Assembly: GCA_002840755.1 (NCBI GenBank)
Contig: PHBZ01000034.1
Coordinates: forward strand, 1 to 64,000
DNA from: Chloroflexi bacterium HGW-Chloroflexi-10
GTDB taxonomy: Bacteria > Chloroflexota > Anaerolineae > Anaerolineales > Anaerolineaceae
Direction: 5' to 3'
DNA: 64,000 nucleotides
The notes under the pieces: generated by a model
What the model saw: only the letters and a program-made list of their open reading frames with translations
Told to the model about the DNA's origin: nothing
Database searches by the model: none
Shown here: positions 32,699 to 41,158 of the stretch, in pieces
Layout: each line of letters begins with the position of its first letter
How positions within the stretch are numbered: position 1 is the stretch's first letter
Position numbers and translations under genes: made by a program

Positions 32699-33094
32699 TT
32701 AATTGGATGCATTCCAGCGCAGATCATAACTCCCGGCAGCGTCTGTAAACTTGATTTTCATGGTCCAGATCCCCACAATGGGCTCAAAGCGTTTGTTGAT
32801 CTTTATATTTTTTCGGCCGGCTTCGATTGTATAACGGACCTCGCCATCAGGATCAATGATTTCGAGGGACAGATTTCCCTGATTAAGATGGATTTTTCCC
32901 TTGAGGGTCATACTGGTCATTTCATCTTTGACTTCGAGGGTTTGTTCAATGGTTTCCGTTTTGCGCTCAAAGGTGGAGGAATTAACACTGCTGGCGCTGC
33001 TGCTGCCAAATTCAAGATTGGAGGAAAGCTGGCAGGCCAGACCGGCTAACAATAGAACCAGGATAGCAATGAAGACTGCAATTCTTTTGTTCAT
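32699..33094 (-). CDS. Small lipoprotein, unknown function
   Basis: 131 residues. Lys/Arg then a hydrophobic run and the lipobox LLAGLAC (Cys21). A Ser-rich linker follows, then a compact beta-rich domain with LKGKIHLNQGNLSLEIIDPD, GEVRYTIEAGRKN and VGIWTMKIKFTDAAGSYDLRW, resembling a small Ig-like or C2-like fold (pre-peptidase C-terminal-like). Likely anchored outside the membrane. No partner is visible. Confidence 0.65.
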   Translation of the reverse strand: MNKRIAVFIAILVLLLAGLACQLSSNLEFGSSSASSVNSSTFERKTETIEQTLEVKDEMTSMTLKGKIHLNQGNLSLEIIDPDGEVRYTIEAGRKNIKINKRFEPIVGIWTMKIKFTDAAGSYDLRWNASN

Positions 33095-33146
33095 GGAATA
33101 TTCCTTTCTAACAAAATATACGGATTTTCTGATGTGGGGGTTGCAT

Positions 33147-33181
33147 TAAAAGACCTCCATCACCGGTATTGATGATGGAGG
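33147..33181 (-). terminator. Terminator after the ammonium transporter
   Basis: Minus-strand CCTCCATCA (33173-33181) and TGATGGAGG (33154-33162) form a nine-bp stem with a ten-base loop, followed by TCTTTT. Lies 40 bases past the transporter stop at 33223. Confidence 0.72.
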
Positions 33182-33222
33182 TTACATAGGAAAGCTGCTG
33201 AAAATTGCAGCGATGGATAAAT

Positions 33223-34434
33223 CTAAATCATTTCGTAAGCTGTTTCACCATGTAAGGCTTCATCCAATCCGTTTTCTTCATCCTGGTTGGAAACTTTTAC
33301 CGGTGTAACTTTATTGATCAGCCAGAGCATGCCGTAAGAAATGCCGAAAGCATAAACGGATGTACCAACGACAGCAGCAATTTCCTTAAGGAAAAAGGTA
33401 ACATTCCCAAGCAGGAGACCATTGGTTCCGGCAGCATTGACAGAAATATCGGCAAATACACCCAGGAGGATGATGCCAATAAAACCACCTACACCATGCA
33501 CACCCCACACATCCAATGCGTCATCCAGTTTTAATTTATTTTTTAGACTGACAGCAAAATAGCAAACTGTACCGGCAACAATGCCAATGATGGCCGCGCT
33601 GGTGGGCGTTACAAACCCGGCTGCTGGGGTAATCGTCGCCAAACCGGCTACCGCACCGGTAAGCAGGCCAATGAACTTTGGTTTTTTCTCAATAAACCAG
33701 GCGATAAGCAGCCAGACAATTCCGGCGAATGAAGCGGCGATATCGGTATTTAAGAAAGCCATTGCGGTAACTGTATCTACTTTTAACTCACTGCCGGCAT
33801 TGAACCCGTACCAACCGAACCACAACAGCCCGGTTCCCAGTGCAACCAGGGGAATACTGTGCGGGCCTTTATCCGGGAAGATCCGTTTTCCCAGAAAAAT
33901 GACGGAAGCCAGTGCGGCCATACCGGCAATATTATGCACTGCAATCCCACCGGCAAAATCCAGAACGCCCCATTGTTGCAATAATCCACCGCCCCAGACC
34001 ATGTGAACCATCGGAAAATAGACCAGCAGCAGCCAGGCTGTGATAAAAATCAGGTAAGCGCCAAAGCGTACCCGGTTGGTAAACGCACCGGTGATTAATG
34101 CGGGGGTAATAATTGCGAACATCATTTGATAGGCAACAAAAACATATGTAGGAATCCCGGCGTTGGCAATCAGGCTATTAACATCAATTCCATTTAAGAA
34201 TGCTTGATCAAGATTGCCAATGATGCCGCCGATATCACCGCTGAAGCACAGCGAGTAACCCACCACAAACCATAAAATGGTGGTAAGGCCCATGGAAACA
34301 AAACTTTGAATCATGATGGTTAAGACATTTTTACGGCCAACCAGACCACCATAGAAAAACGCCAGGCCTGGGGTCATTAACATCACCAGGCTGGTTGCAA
34401 CCAGCATAAATGCGGTATTGCCAGTATCTAACAT
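33223..34434 (-). CDS. amt: Ammonium transporter (Amt family)
   Basis: 403 residues from ATG 34434 (a TTG at 34440 also has a ribosome-binding site, GGAGG). Eleven hydrophobic helices with family motifs: TPGLAFFYGGLVGRKNVL, WFVVGYSLCFSG, DFAGGIAVHNIAGMAALAS (conserved HxxAG), LGTGLLWFGWYGFNAGS and ALDVWGVHGVGGFIG (second pore His). It imports ammonium across the membrane as a trimer. No GlnB/GlnK partner is next to it. Instead a sensor kinase-regulator pair lies immediately upstream on the same strand, with operator-like palindromes before the gene. Confidence 0.93.
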   Translation of the reverse strand: MLDTGNTAFMLVATSLVMLMTPGLAFFYGGLVGRKNVLTIMIQSFVSMGLTTILWFVVGYSLCFSGDIGGIIGNLDQAFLNGIDVNSLIANAGIPTYVFVAYQMMFAIITPALITGAFTNRVRFGAYLIFITAWLLLVYFPMVHMVWGGGLLQQWGVLDFAGGIAVHNIAGMAALASVIFLGKRIFPDKGPHSIPLVALGTGLLWFGWYGFNAGSELKVDTVTAMAFLNTDIAASFAGIVWLLIAWFIEKKPKFIGLLTGAVAGLATITPAAGFVTPTSAAIIGIVAGTVCYFAVSLKNKLKLDDALDVWGVHGVGGFIGIILLGVFADISVNAAGTNGLLLGNVTFFLKEIAAVVGTSVYAFGISYGMLWLINKVTPVKVSNQDEENGLDEALHGETAYEMI

Positions 34435-34512
34435 AATCAATTGTCCTCCCGATTTGAATTAGGAATGGGTAAGATGGGTGGAGTGTTCGTTTATAGAAAG
34501 GCTCCACGGTTG

Positions 34513-34569
34513 ATTATAGAGAAACAGGCAGGGGCTAGTATTGCAATATGATTGCAGTTGTATTACAAC
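34513..34569 (-). promoter_or_regulatory. Activator-type promoter of amt with two palindromes
   Basis: TATAAT (minus, 34513-34518) lacks a -35 box. Upstream lie two perfect palindromes, TGCAATATGATTGCA (34542-34556) and GTTGTATTACAAC (34557-34569). They are centred near -43 and -57 relative to the predicted start, the position of a class II activator site. The response regulator encoded next door, or another nitrogen regulator, is the natural candidate to bind here. The sites are observed; the activator role is inference. Confidence 0.6.
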
Positions 34570-34584
34570 CCCAAAATGTAATTT

Positions 34585-35370
34585 TTAATAGGTAGCATCC
34601 AGCGAAAAAACATAACCGCAGCCGCGAATGGTACGAAGTATCTGTGGCTTTTCTGGATCGAGTTCTATTTTCCGTCGGATGCGCAGAATATGCGGCCGTA
34701 CCATGCTTTCGGCTTCTTTCTCGCTGAGATTGGGGTAACCCAATACATTTTGTGCAATTTCGCGGCAGGTGACGACCTTGCCAATATGCTCATTAAGATA
34801 TTGCAGGATATGGGTTTGGTCCTGGGTGAGGCTGACCCTGCGTTCCTGTTCACCGGTCCTGAGGATGATCTGGCGCCGGTCCTGATCAATTTGCAGCGTT
34901 TGAGTTGTTATAGGGTTGCTGAGGAGCTCTGTTTTTTGTAATTCATCCAGTGACTGCTGCATAAATGAAATCAACTGGTTGCGCTGTACACGCGGTGAAT
35001 GCTGTTTTAATGCACGTTGGATGGCGTTTTCCAGGTCATTTATGCTTTGAGGTTTAAGTAAATAATCGGCAGCCCCGGATTTCACCGCTGTAATGGCGCT
35101 ATCCAGGGAAGCATGCGCTGTGAGAATGATCACACTCAGATGCGGGTGGAGTTGCCTGGCTGCATTCATCACCTGAACACCGTCCATCTCCGGCATGCGT
35201 AAATCCAATAAAAGCAGGTCATATTTTTCCTGGCTCAGAAGCTGCAGGGCTTCCTTGCCATTGGCGGCCCCCTGGCAGGTATAGCCTTTCAGTTGAAATG
35301 CGCGCACCAGAGCAATGCGCGTATGTTCTTCGTCATCGGCGATTAAAAGACGATATTGAGATGGGTTCAT
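34585..35370 (-). CDS. OmpR-type response regulator
   Basis: 261 residues. Receiver domain with ADDEEHTR (acidic pocket, residues 11-14), phospho-acceptor Asp56 (LLLLDLRMPEMDG), Thr84 (ILTAHAS) and Lys106 (LLKPQS). A linker is followed by a winged-helix trans-reg-C domain (residues about 175-258) ending LRTIRGCGYVFSL. It overlaps the sensor kinase gene by four bases (ATGA), so both are one operon. The distance and strand to amt suggest it senses nitrogen status, which is an inference from context. Confidence 0.9.
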   Translation of the reverse strand: MNPSQYRLLIADDEEHTRIALVRAFQLKGYTCQGAANGKEALQLLSQEKYDLLLLDLRMPEMDGVQVMNAARQLHPHLSVIILTAHASLDSAITAVKSGAADYLLKPQSINDLENAIQRALKQHSPRVQRNQLISFMQQSLDELQKTELLSNPITTQTLQIDQDRRQIILRTGEQERRVSLTQDQTHILQYLNEHIGKVVTCREIAQNVLGYPNLSEKEAESMVRPHILRIRRKIELDPEKPQILRTIRGCGYVFSLDATY

Positions 35371-36863
35371 TGCTCCTCCGCTGCCGGTAAAGAAATAATA
35401 AATGTGGAACCCTGTCCTGGTTGGCTTTGAACGCTGATCAGGCCGCCATATTGCTGGATGATGTTCTGACTGACCGAAAGCCCCAATCCTGTACCGTTCG
35501 TTTTGGTGGTATAAAACGGTTCAAAAATCCATTCGATATCCTCTGGCAGAATACCATCACCACTGTCCTGAAATAAAATTTCAACCTGCTGGTGGTGAAC
35601 CTGCACTCTGATGGTCAGAATTCCACCTTGCGGCATGTGTTCAGCCGCATTAATGATCAGGTTCAGGCAAACCTGCTCTAATTGGTCGGGGGAAATCACT
35701 ATTAATGGAAGATCTGGCTGCAAGTTCAGACTGATTTCTATTTTTGATGAACTCAGTTTTTTGTGAACCAGTTGAATAGCATGGTTAAGCACCGGCTCCA
35801 ATGAAACCATTTGGGATTTAACGGGTTGAGGGCGGGCATATTCCAGAATGGAATTAACAGTGCGGATTAACCGTTCGGTTTCTGTCCGCACCATGTGTAT
35901 ATGATGCTTACGCTCTGCGTCTTCCAGTGGAAAATCGCTGAGTAGTTCAATGTTACTGTACATGGCTTGCAATGGGTTGTTAATTTCGTGGGCCAATGAA
36001 GCGGTAAGCCGGCCCATAGCCGCCATGCGTTCTGCGCGCAGTACGGAGAGTTCAGCGTTTTTTCGGTCGGTAATATCACGGTTGCTCACCCGGCGGCCGG
36101 CTGGCTGTTTGTGGCTGTCAAATACTGGTTGGCAGGCATGCCCAATCCAACGCTCCTCGCCATTTACTGTCAGAATGCGAAAATCCAACGTTGCGGGCTG
36201 CGAGGTGTTTTCTTCTTCCATAAAATGTTGATTGGCCCGCTCGCGATCATCGGGGTGAATGATGTCAAGTAAGAGCGTGGAATTTTGCATGAATTCAGCG
36301 GCGGCCCGGCCGGTAATGCGTTTACAGGATGGCGAATTGTAGATCAGGTTACGTTGCTGATCCTGCCAGTATTCCCAATCGTAGGTAAAATCTGCCACGG
36401 TTCGAAAGCGCTCTTTTTCCTGTAATAACGATTGTTCGCTTTGCTGATAACGCGCAACTGCCTGCTCGGTTTGGCGGGCCTGCAATAAGAGACGGATGCG
36501 CTGACGCAGCACCAGTGGGTGGATTGGCCGGGTGAGGATGTCGCTGATTCCCAGTTGAAAACCGGGTTCGATATATTCGATACCGTATTTATCAATTATC
36601 AAAAGAACGGGGATACCCAAATCCTTCACTGTTGAAACCAGTTGTTCCAGTGCGGCAAGCGCTTCCAGTGAGGCGTAAGGAAACCACAGAATGGATAAAT
36701 CCGCTATCGCCAGTTGGCTCAATCGGTTTGGGACCTCCTCAAAGAGCAGCGTTTCAAAACGATATCCTTCCGGCAAAAGTGCTTTGATCAGACGATCTGC
36801 ATAACGGGTATCATCTACCAATAGCAGCAAACGAGCGGGACCGGTTTGATTGAATGTTTCCAT
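35367..36863 (-). CDS. Sensor histidine kinase with degenerate receiver and PAS domain
   Basis: 498 residues. Residues 1-130 fold like a receiver (RLLLLVDDTRYADRLIKALL, LLIIDKYGIEYIE) but the phospho-acceptor position (LSILWFPYA) has no Asp, so it is probably a pseudo-receiver. PAS-PAC at 150-268, HisKA with His292 (ASLAHEINNPLQAMYSNIEL) and an HATPase domain (residues about 380-495: NLIINAAEHMPQGG, DSGDGILPEDIEWIFEPFYT, GTGLGLSVSQNII). No membrane helices, so soluble. Context suggests control of the neighbouring amt. Confidence 0.88.
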   Translation of the reverse strand: METFNQTGPARLLLLVDDTRYADRLIKALLPEGYRFETLLFEEVPNRLSQLAIADLSILWFPYASLEALAALEQLVSTVKDLGIPVLLIIDKYGIEYIEPGFQLGISDILTRPIHPLVLRQRIRLLLQARQTEQAVARYQQSEQSLLQEKERFRTVADFTYDWEYWQDQQRNLIYNSPSCKRITGRAAAEFMQNSTLLLDIIHPDDRERANQHFMEEENTSQPATLDFRILTVNGEERWIGHACQPVFDSHKQPAGRRVSNRDITDRKNAELSVLRAERMAAMGRLTASLAHEINNPLQAMYSNIELLSDFPLEDAERKHHIHMVRTETERLIRTVNSILEYARPQPVKSQMVSLEPVLNHAIQLVHKKLSSSKIEISLNLQPDLPLIVISPDQLEQVCLNLIINAAEHMPQGGILTIRVQVHHQQVEILFQDSGDGILPEDIEWIFEPFYTTKTNGTGLGLSVSQNIIQQYGGLISVQSQPGQGSTFIISLPAAEEQ

Positions 36864-36870
36864 AGTTCCA

Positions 36871-36900
36871 ATTATACAGGGGGAGAGGAAGTCTTTTACA
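36871..36900 (-). promoter_or_regulatory. Promoter with possible leaderless start of the sensor kinase
   Basis: Minus-strand TGTAAA, 18 bases and TATAAT (36871-36876) place transcription near 36864, one base from ATG 36863. There is no Shine-Dalgarno sequence, so the mRNA may be leaderless. Confidence 0.5.
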
Positions 36901-37010
36901 CGATTGATTCATAAATTATGACATGACAGTGCTCGAGACTATATGAAATGTTGTTTATTATTTCAGATAAATTAGAATGTAATTATCCGTTTTTCCCAAA
37001 TGAGGTCAAC

Positions 37011-38597
37011 ATGAATAAAAAACTCTTATTTCTTGCCTTGCTGGTAATGGTGCTTGGTTCGGCTTGCGCGCTGCCGACCATATTATCCGGACCTGGTTCA
37101 AATAATTCGGCAGATGTGGCAAATATCCTTAAGATATCCAGCGACCCGATTCGGGTTTCTCCGGTATTGGATAACGCCCTCCAGATGGAGGCGATCATCC
37201 CGGTGGAGGGCGGCTCGTTGAGTGTGGTGGCTGCGGACGGCACTCAATTCCGGCTGGATATTTCTGCCGGTGCGCTGGTGGAAGAAACACTGGTACGCAT
37301 GATCCCATTAAGCGGGGTTGAGGATATGCCGTTTGGCAGCCAACCTTTGGCCGTACAATTGGAGCCGGATGGATTACAACTCTACAATTTTGCTACACTT
37401 ACTATCACCCCGGTTCAGGAAATTCCAGTGGATCAACAGCTCTTTTTTGGGTACCAGGGTGCCGGAGAAAATTTTGCGCTGGTGCCGCCAATTGCCAGCA
37501 GCCAGGAGATCAAACTGGTTTTGCCGCATTTCAGCGGCTATGGGGTGACCAAAGGATTTCTGGCAGATGTCGAGCCAGTGCGTGCACGCATTGGGGGCGA
37601 TGCCGAAACGCGAATCCAGAGCGCGGTGGCCGAACAACTAAGCAGATCACGCCAAAAACAATTACTGGGGATAGAAGACGACCAACCGGTTGATTTTGAG
37701 GCTGTTTTTAAACAGTACGAAGAACAGGTGCTGAAACCACGGATTGCCGCCGCCGGGGAAAGTTGTGCTGCCGGGCGCTTGGCGATTCAGACTTTATTAG
37801 GCATGCAGCGTCAACGCCAGTTATTAGGGTTTGCGGAAGAAAATCCGGGGATGGATACCCTTACTGGTGGATTGATGGATACAGTGGCAGAAGTTTGTAT
37901 GAAAGAAGAGTACGAAATGTGCCGGGATGACCATATAATCCAGCGCATCATCCCGGCTTGGTTGGGGATAGAACGCCAATACCAACTGCTGGGAGTGAGC
38001 GATGGCAATACAACATCTCCGGTGTTGGAAAAAGTCAGAGATTATGTGCGTAAATGCCTTACTTTTGAGCTGCGTTTTTCATCACAGGCCTCCTTTGATG
38101 ATGGCGGGGGCGGGGGGTATGACTCCAACGTTGAATCGAAGATAAAATTACAGTTCAATCCCAACGAAATAAAAATACAGGGGCAGGCGCCTTTGGTGAA
38201 TACTGCCTTTGAATTCAAAACGGAAGGCTGCAGTGTTACCAGCAATCGCGGCGGCAGTACCTTCGAAGCGATGGACTTCTCCTTTACGCCGGGTAATGAT
38301 CCGCTTGGGAATGTACAGGATTTTCGCTTGTTGTATTATCCCGGTAATACAACAGAGAGTTTTACCGTGGCCTGCCCGGATCAACCGTCTTATACCTCTC
38401 CGCCATCACCTTTATGGACCGGAATCTACCTGGTTATTCATGAATTTGAAATGAATGAGACAGAAGGTGGATTTTTGATGACGGATTGGGAAGTAACCGG
38501 TGGTGAATATTATGCCAGGAAAGAATGGGTACTGGAAGATGCGGCCAACAGTCTGGTGGAAGCCGGTACTTTTAAGCTTTATCATATAGCTGAATAA
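37011..38597 (+). CDS. Large lipoprotein with threefold RQxQLLG repeats
   Basis: 528 residues from ATG 37011 (TGAGGTC upstream). Lipobox SACALP with Cys after the hydrophobic segment. Residues about 60-180 resemble a ZU5-like beta domain (EGGSLSVVAADGTQFRLDIS, LEPDGLQLYNFATLTIT). In the middle, the phrases SRQKQLLGIEDDQPV, QRQRQLLGFAEENPG and ERQYQLLGVSDGNTT recur about 65 residues apart with conserved Cys (ESCAAG, AEVCMKEE, RKCLTF), which makes a threefold repeat. The C-terminal part (residues 360-528) is beta-rich and Gly/Asn-rich. Exported, function unknown. Upstream promoter region is 147 bases. Confidence 0.7.
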   Translation: MNKKLLFLALLVMVLGSACALPTILSGPGSNNSADVANILKISSDPIRVSPVLDNALQMEAIIPVEGGSLSVVAADGTQFRLDISAGALVEETLVRMIPLSGVEDMPFGSQPLAVQLEPDGLQLYNFATLTITPVQEIPVDQQLFFGYQGAGENFALVPPIASSQEIKLVLPHFSGYGVTKGFLADVEPVRARIGGDAETRIQSAVAEQLSRSRQKQLLGIEDDQPVDFEAVFKQYEEQVLKPRIAAAGESCAAGRLAIQTLLGMQRQRQLLGFAEENPGMDTLTGGLMDTVAEVCMKEEYEMCRDDHIIQRIIPAWLGIERQYQLLGVSDGNTTSPVLEKVRDYVRKCLTFELRFSSQASFDDGGGGGYDSNVESKIKLQFNPNEIKIQGQAPLVNTAFEFKTEGCSVTSNRGGSTFEAMDFSFTPGNDPLGNVQDFRLLYYPGNTTESFTVACPDQPSYTSPPSPLWTGIYLVIHEFEMNETEGGFLMTDWEVTGGEYYARKEWVLEDAANSLVEAGTFKLYHIAE

Positions 38598-38746
38598 ATA
38601 AAGCGTAGATACATTTATATCAAAATACGTGTTCCGCGCAAGGTTGGGCAAACCTGTCCTGTGTGGTTCAATTCTGTTATGAAAATAGGTACAATGAGAT
38701 TGTATTTTTTAGCACAAACAACAGAATGGTTCTGAAAGGGTTCACT

Positions 38747-40069
38747 ATGAATGAAAAATTACCACCGCTGGTCTCCGGCGGTTTACCGGTGTTGGGGCAT
38801 GCCCTGGAAATGATGCGCGGCCGTGAGGATCTATTTCGACGCGGTTACGCCCAGCATGGCGATATTTTTACCATCAAGCTGGGTCCGCAGTATGCGGTAG
38901 TGGTCAGCGGAGCCGAATACAATAAACAGGTTTACACCCAAACCGACAAAAGCCTGAACATGCAGGAGGCATACACCTTTCTGAAGGCTTCGATTGGTGA
39001 AGTATTGTTTACCGCCAACAAAGAGACCTATACCAACCAACGCCCGGTTTTGCAGGAAGTGTTCCGCAGGGAGCGCATGGCGGCCTATATCCAGGCGATG
39101 AATATCGAGGTGCAGCGCTGGCTGGATGGGTTGGGGAACTCCGGAGAAATGGACATAACTGCAGAAATGCTGCGTCTTACCCAGTTCGTAGCGGGGAGAG
39201 CATTGATCGGTGCGGAGTATGAAAAGGAATTGGGGGCTGGTTTCTGGGCGCAGTACGCAGATATCAGCCGCTCATTGGATCCATTGCTGCCGCCGCATTG
39301 GCCGCTGCCCAAATTCAAACGCCGTGACCGTGCCAGGGCGGCTATCCGCCAGACTTTTCAGGAATTGATCGAAAAACGCCGGCAGCATCCGCAACAATAT
39401 GACGATCTGATCAGTACCCTGCTAAAAACCCCGCTCAAAGACGGTACCGTGATGGACGACCTGACCATTGTGAGTATGTTCACCGGGCTGCTCTTCGCCG
39501 GACATGAAACCACTGCCGGGCAGGCTGCCTGGCTGGTAACCCTACTGCTCCAGCATCCCGAATACCAGGCAAAGGTGCAAACGGAAATTAACACGCTTAT
39601 ACCGCCAGATACCGCGCTGGATCAGGACATGATTAACCGCCTGGAGCATATTTTCTGGGCAATCGAAGAGACCACGCGCATGCGCCCTTCAGCCGATTTG
39701 CAGATGCGCACGGTGGAGCAGCCGCTGACCCTCGGCAGGTTTGAACTTCCCAAAGGCTGGCGCGTGATCGTGAATGCCGCTAATTCGCATTTTCTGCCGG
39801 AGGTGTTTAACGATCCGCAGCGTTTTGATCCGCTGCGCTGGTCGCCTGAACGCGGTGAGGGCAAAAATCCATTTGCCATTGTTGGGTTTGGCGGCGGGGT
39901 GCACAAATGCACCGGGATGAATTTTGCTAAAAACGAGATGGCCGTGATTACAGCGCTGCTCTTTCAACAGTTTAAACTCGAACTGCTCAGCAGTGAGGTC
40001 CATATTGTTTATGGCAACGGCGCCAACCACCCCTCCGTGGTAAAGGTGAGGTATAAAAAGAGAAAGTGA
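38747..40069 (+). CDS. Cytochrome P450
   Basis: 440 residues from ATG 38747 (AAGGG upstream; the longer frame starts in intergenic sequence). Motifs: I-helix FAGHETTAGQAAW (A-G-x-E/D-T-T), K-helix WAIEETTRMRP (ExxR), PERF-like FDPLRWSPERG and heme ligand GFGGGVHKCTGMNFAKNEMA (Cys at the FxxGxHxCxG position). Sequence style is of the CYP51/CYP120 type rather than a classic bacterial P450. Soluble; a ferredoxin or reductase is not encoded nearby. Substrate, perhaps a sterol or carotenoid, is unknown. Confidence 0.9.
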   Translation: MNEKLPPLVSGGLPVLGHALEMMRGREDLFRRGYAQHGDIFTIKLGPQYAVVVSGAEYNKQVYTQTDKSLNMQEAYTFLKASIGEVLFTANKETYTNQRPVLQEVFRRERMAAYIQAMNIEVQRWLDGLGNSGEMDITAEMLRLTQFVAGRALIGAEYEKELGAGFWAQYADISRSLDPLLPPHWPLPKFKRRDRARAAIRQTFQELIEKRRQHPQQYDDLISTLLKTPLKDGTVMDDLTIVSMFTGLLFAGHETTAGQAAWLVTLLLQHPEYQAKVQTEINTLIPPDTALDQDMINRLEHIFWAIEETTRMRPSADLQMRTVEQPLTLGRFELPKGWRVIVNAANSHFLPEVFNDPQRFDPLRWSPERGEGKNPFAIVGFGGGVHKCTGMNFAKNEMAVITALLFQQFKLELLSSEVHIVYGNGANHPSVVKVRYKKRK

Positions 40070-40086
40070 TAAGGAATGAGTTATTC

Positions 40087-40148
40087 GGAAATAGGAAGTA
40101 TTTCCTAATTCCCAATTCCTAATCCCTATTTCCTGATTTCCTGCTTCC
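40087..40148. repeat. TTCC/GGAA-rich low-complexity spacer
   Basis: Reiterated TTCCTAATTCCC and TTCCTAATCCC units; GGAAATAGG (40087-40095) pairs with CCTATTTCC (40125-40133). It fills the convergent gap between the P450 and SurE genes and could serve as a weak bidirectional terminator. Confidence 0.55.
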
Positions 40149-40149
40149 C

Positions 40150-40977
40150 TTAACTACCCAAACCATTCTTGCGCAGGGTGGTTTCCCATTGCAAAAGATC
40201 AATTGGGGAAGTGAAATCGAGGGTCAATGGAGTGACAGAAATCATCTGGTCAAATATCACGGTGTAGATGTCAGTGTCCTGTGGAACGTCTTCCGGTTTT
40301 ACATTAATGCGGTAACTGAGTCGGCTGGGTTCATCCCAGTTTACCTCGGCATTCGCGTAGGGTTCGTAGTAAATATGGCGCGCCAGACGGGTAAAGCGCC
40401 AGGCGGTTTCAGGGGTGGCGGTTGCCGGCACTTCGAGTTTGAGTACGTCTACATTCGCCGGAATCTTATTTTCCAGCAGCAGACGCGCAAATTTGTGGGT
40501 AAAGTAAGCCGCCGTATCAAATTTAATTTCAGGGTTGAACCAGTCAAAATCGTTGATATCTTGCAATTGCAGGGAAGACGCCAGGGTAGGAATGCCAAAG
40601 CTGGCAGCCTCGAAGGCCGCCCCAATCGTGCCGGATACGGTAATGCCGGTGCCAAAGTTCTCGCCGTAGTTGATCCCCGAAACAACCAGATCCGGTTTGC
40701 GATCCAACACCTGAACGATGGCACGCGCTACGCACTGCGCCGGGCTGCCGCCCACGGAATATGCGCGCAAGGGTAATTCTCCCAGGCAGCAGGCAACCTC
40801 TTGAATCATGCCGTCTGAACCGAGCGGGTGGCTGCGGCCGGTGGCGGAGCACTGTTCGCGCGGGGCGACCAGCACCACTTCACCCAGTGGCATGAGTGCG
40901 TGAGCGGCGGCGTGAATTCCGGGAGAATCGATCCCATCGTCGTTGGTTACTAAAATCAAAGGTTGTTTTTCGGACAT
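40150..40977 (-). CDS. surE: 5'/3'-nucleotidase SurE
   Basis: 275 residues. N-terminus LILVTNDDGIDSPGIHA (metal-binding DD), VVLVAPREQCSATG, and the central VVSGINYGENFGTGITVSGT (Asn and Gly loop) are the SurE active site. It dephosphorylates 5'- and 3'-nucleotides and polyphosphate under stress. It stands alone, convergent with the P450 gene. Length is normal for the family. Confidence 0.93.
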   Translation of the reverse strand: MSEKQPLILVTNDDGIDSPGIHAAAHALMPLGEVVLVAPREQCSATGRSHPLGSDGMIQEVACCLGELPLRAYSVGGSPAQCVARAIVQVLDRKPDLVVSGINYGENFGTGITVSGTIGAAFEAASFGIPTLASSLQLQDINDFDWFNPEIKFDTAAYFTHKFARLLLENKIPANVDVLKLEVPATATPETAWRFTRLARHIYYEPYANAEVNWDEPSRLSYRINVKPEDVPQDTDIYTVIFDQMISVTPLTLDFTSPIDLLQWETTLRKNGLGS

Positions 40978-41104
40978 GCTTCACTTCCATCGAATTGGTT
41001 TGGGAAGATATTTATACCATGATTCCGCAGCAGGCATGAAGGGTGGTGTACACGGGTTGGTTTGGAAAACAAGAACCCTGGCCGAACTTTAAACTTCGAT
41101 ATCT

Positions 41105-41127
41105 GCCCCGAAACTTTGTTTCGGGGC
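41105..41127 (-). terminator. Perfect hairpin behind the EtfA gene
   Basis: GCCCCGAAAC (41105-41114) pairs with GTTTCGGGGC (41118-41127), loop TTT. It lies 32 bases past the stop of etfA and lacks a T-run, so termination efficiency is uncertain. Confidence 0.5.
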
Positions 41128-41158
41128 GAGCTTCTTTTAATCGATTGATCAGGAATTT

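Noticed and set aside
40978..41158. Promoter or riboswitch before surE or etfA
   Set aside because: Only the 41105-41127 hairpin is clear; it lies behind etfA and shows no riboswitch motif.
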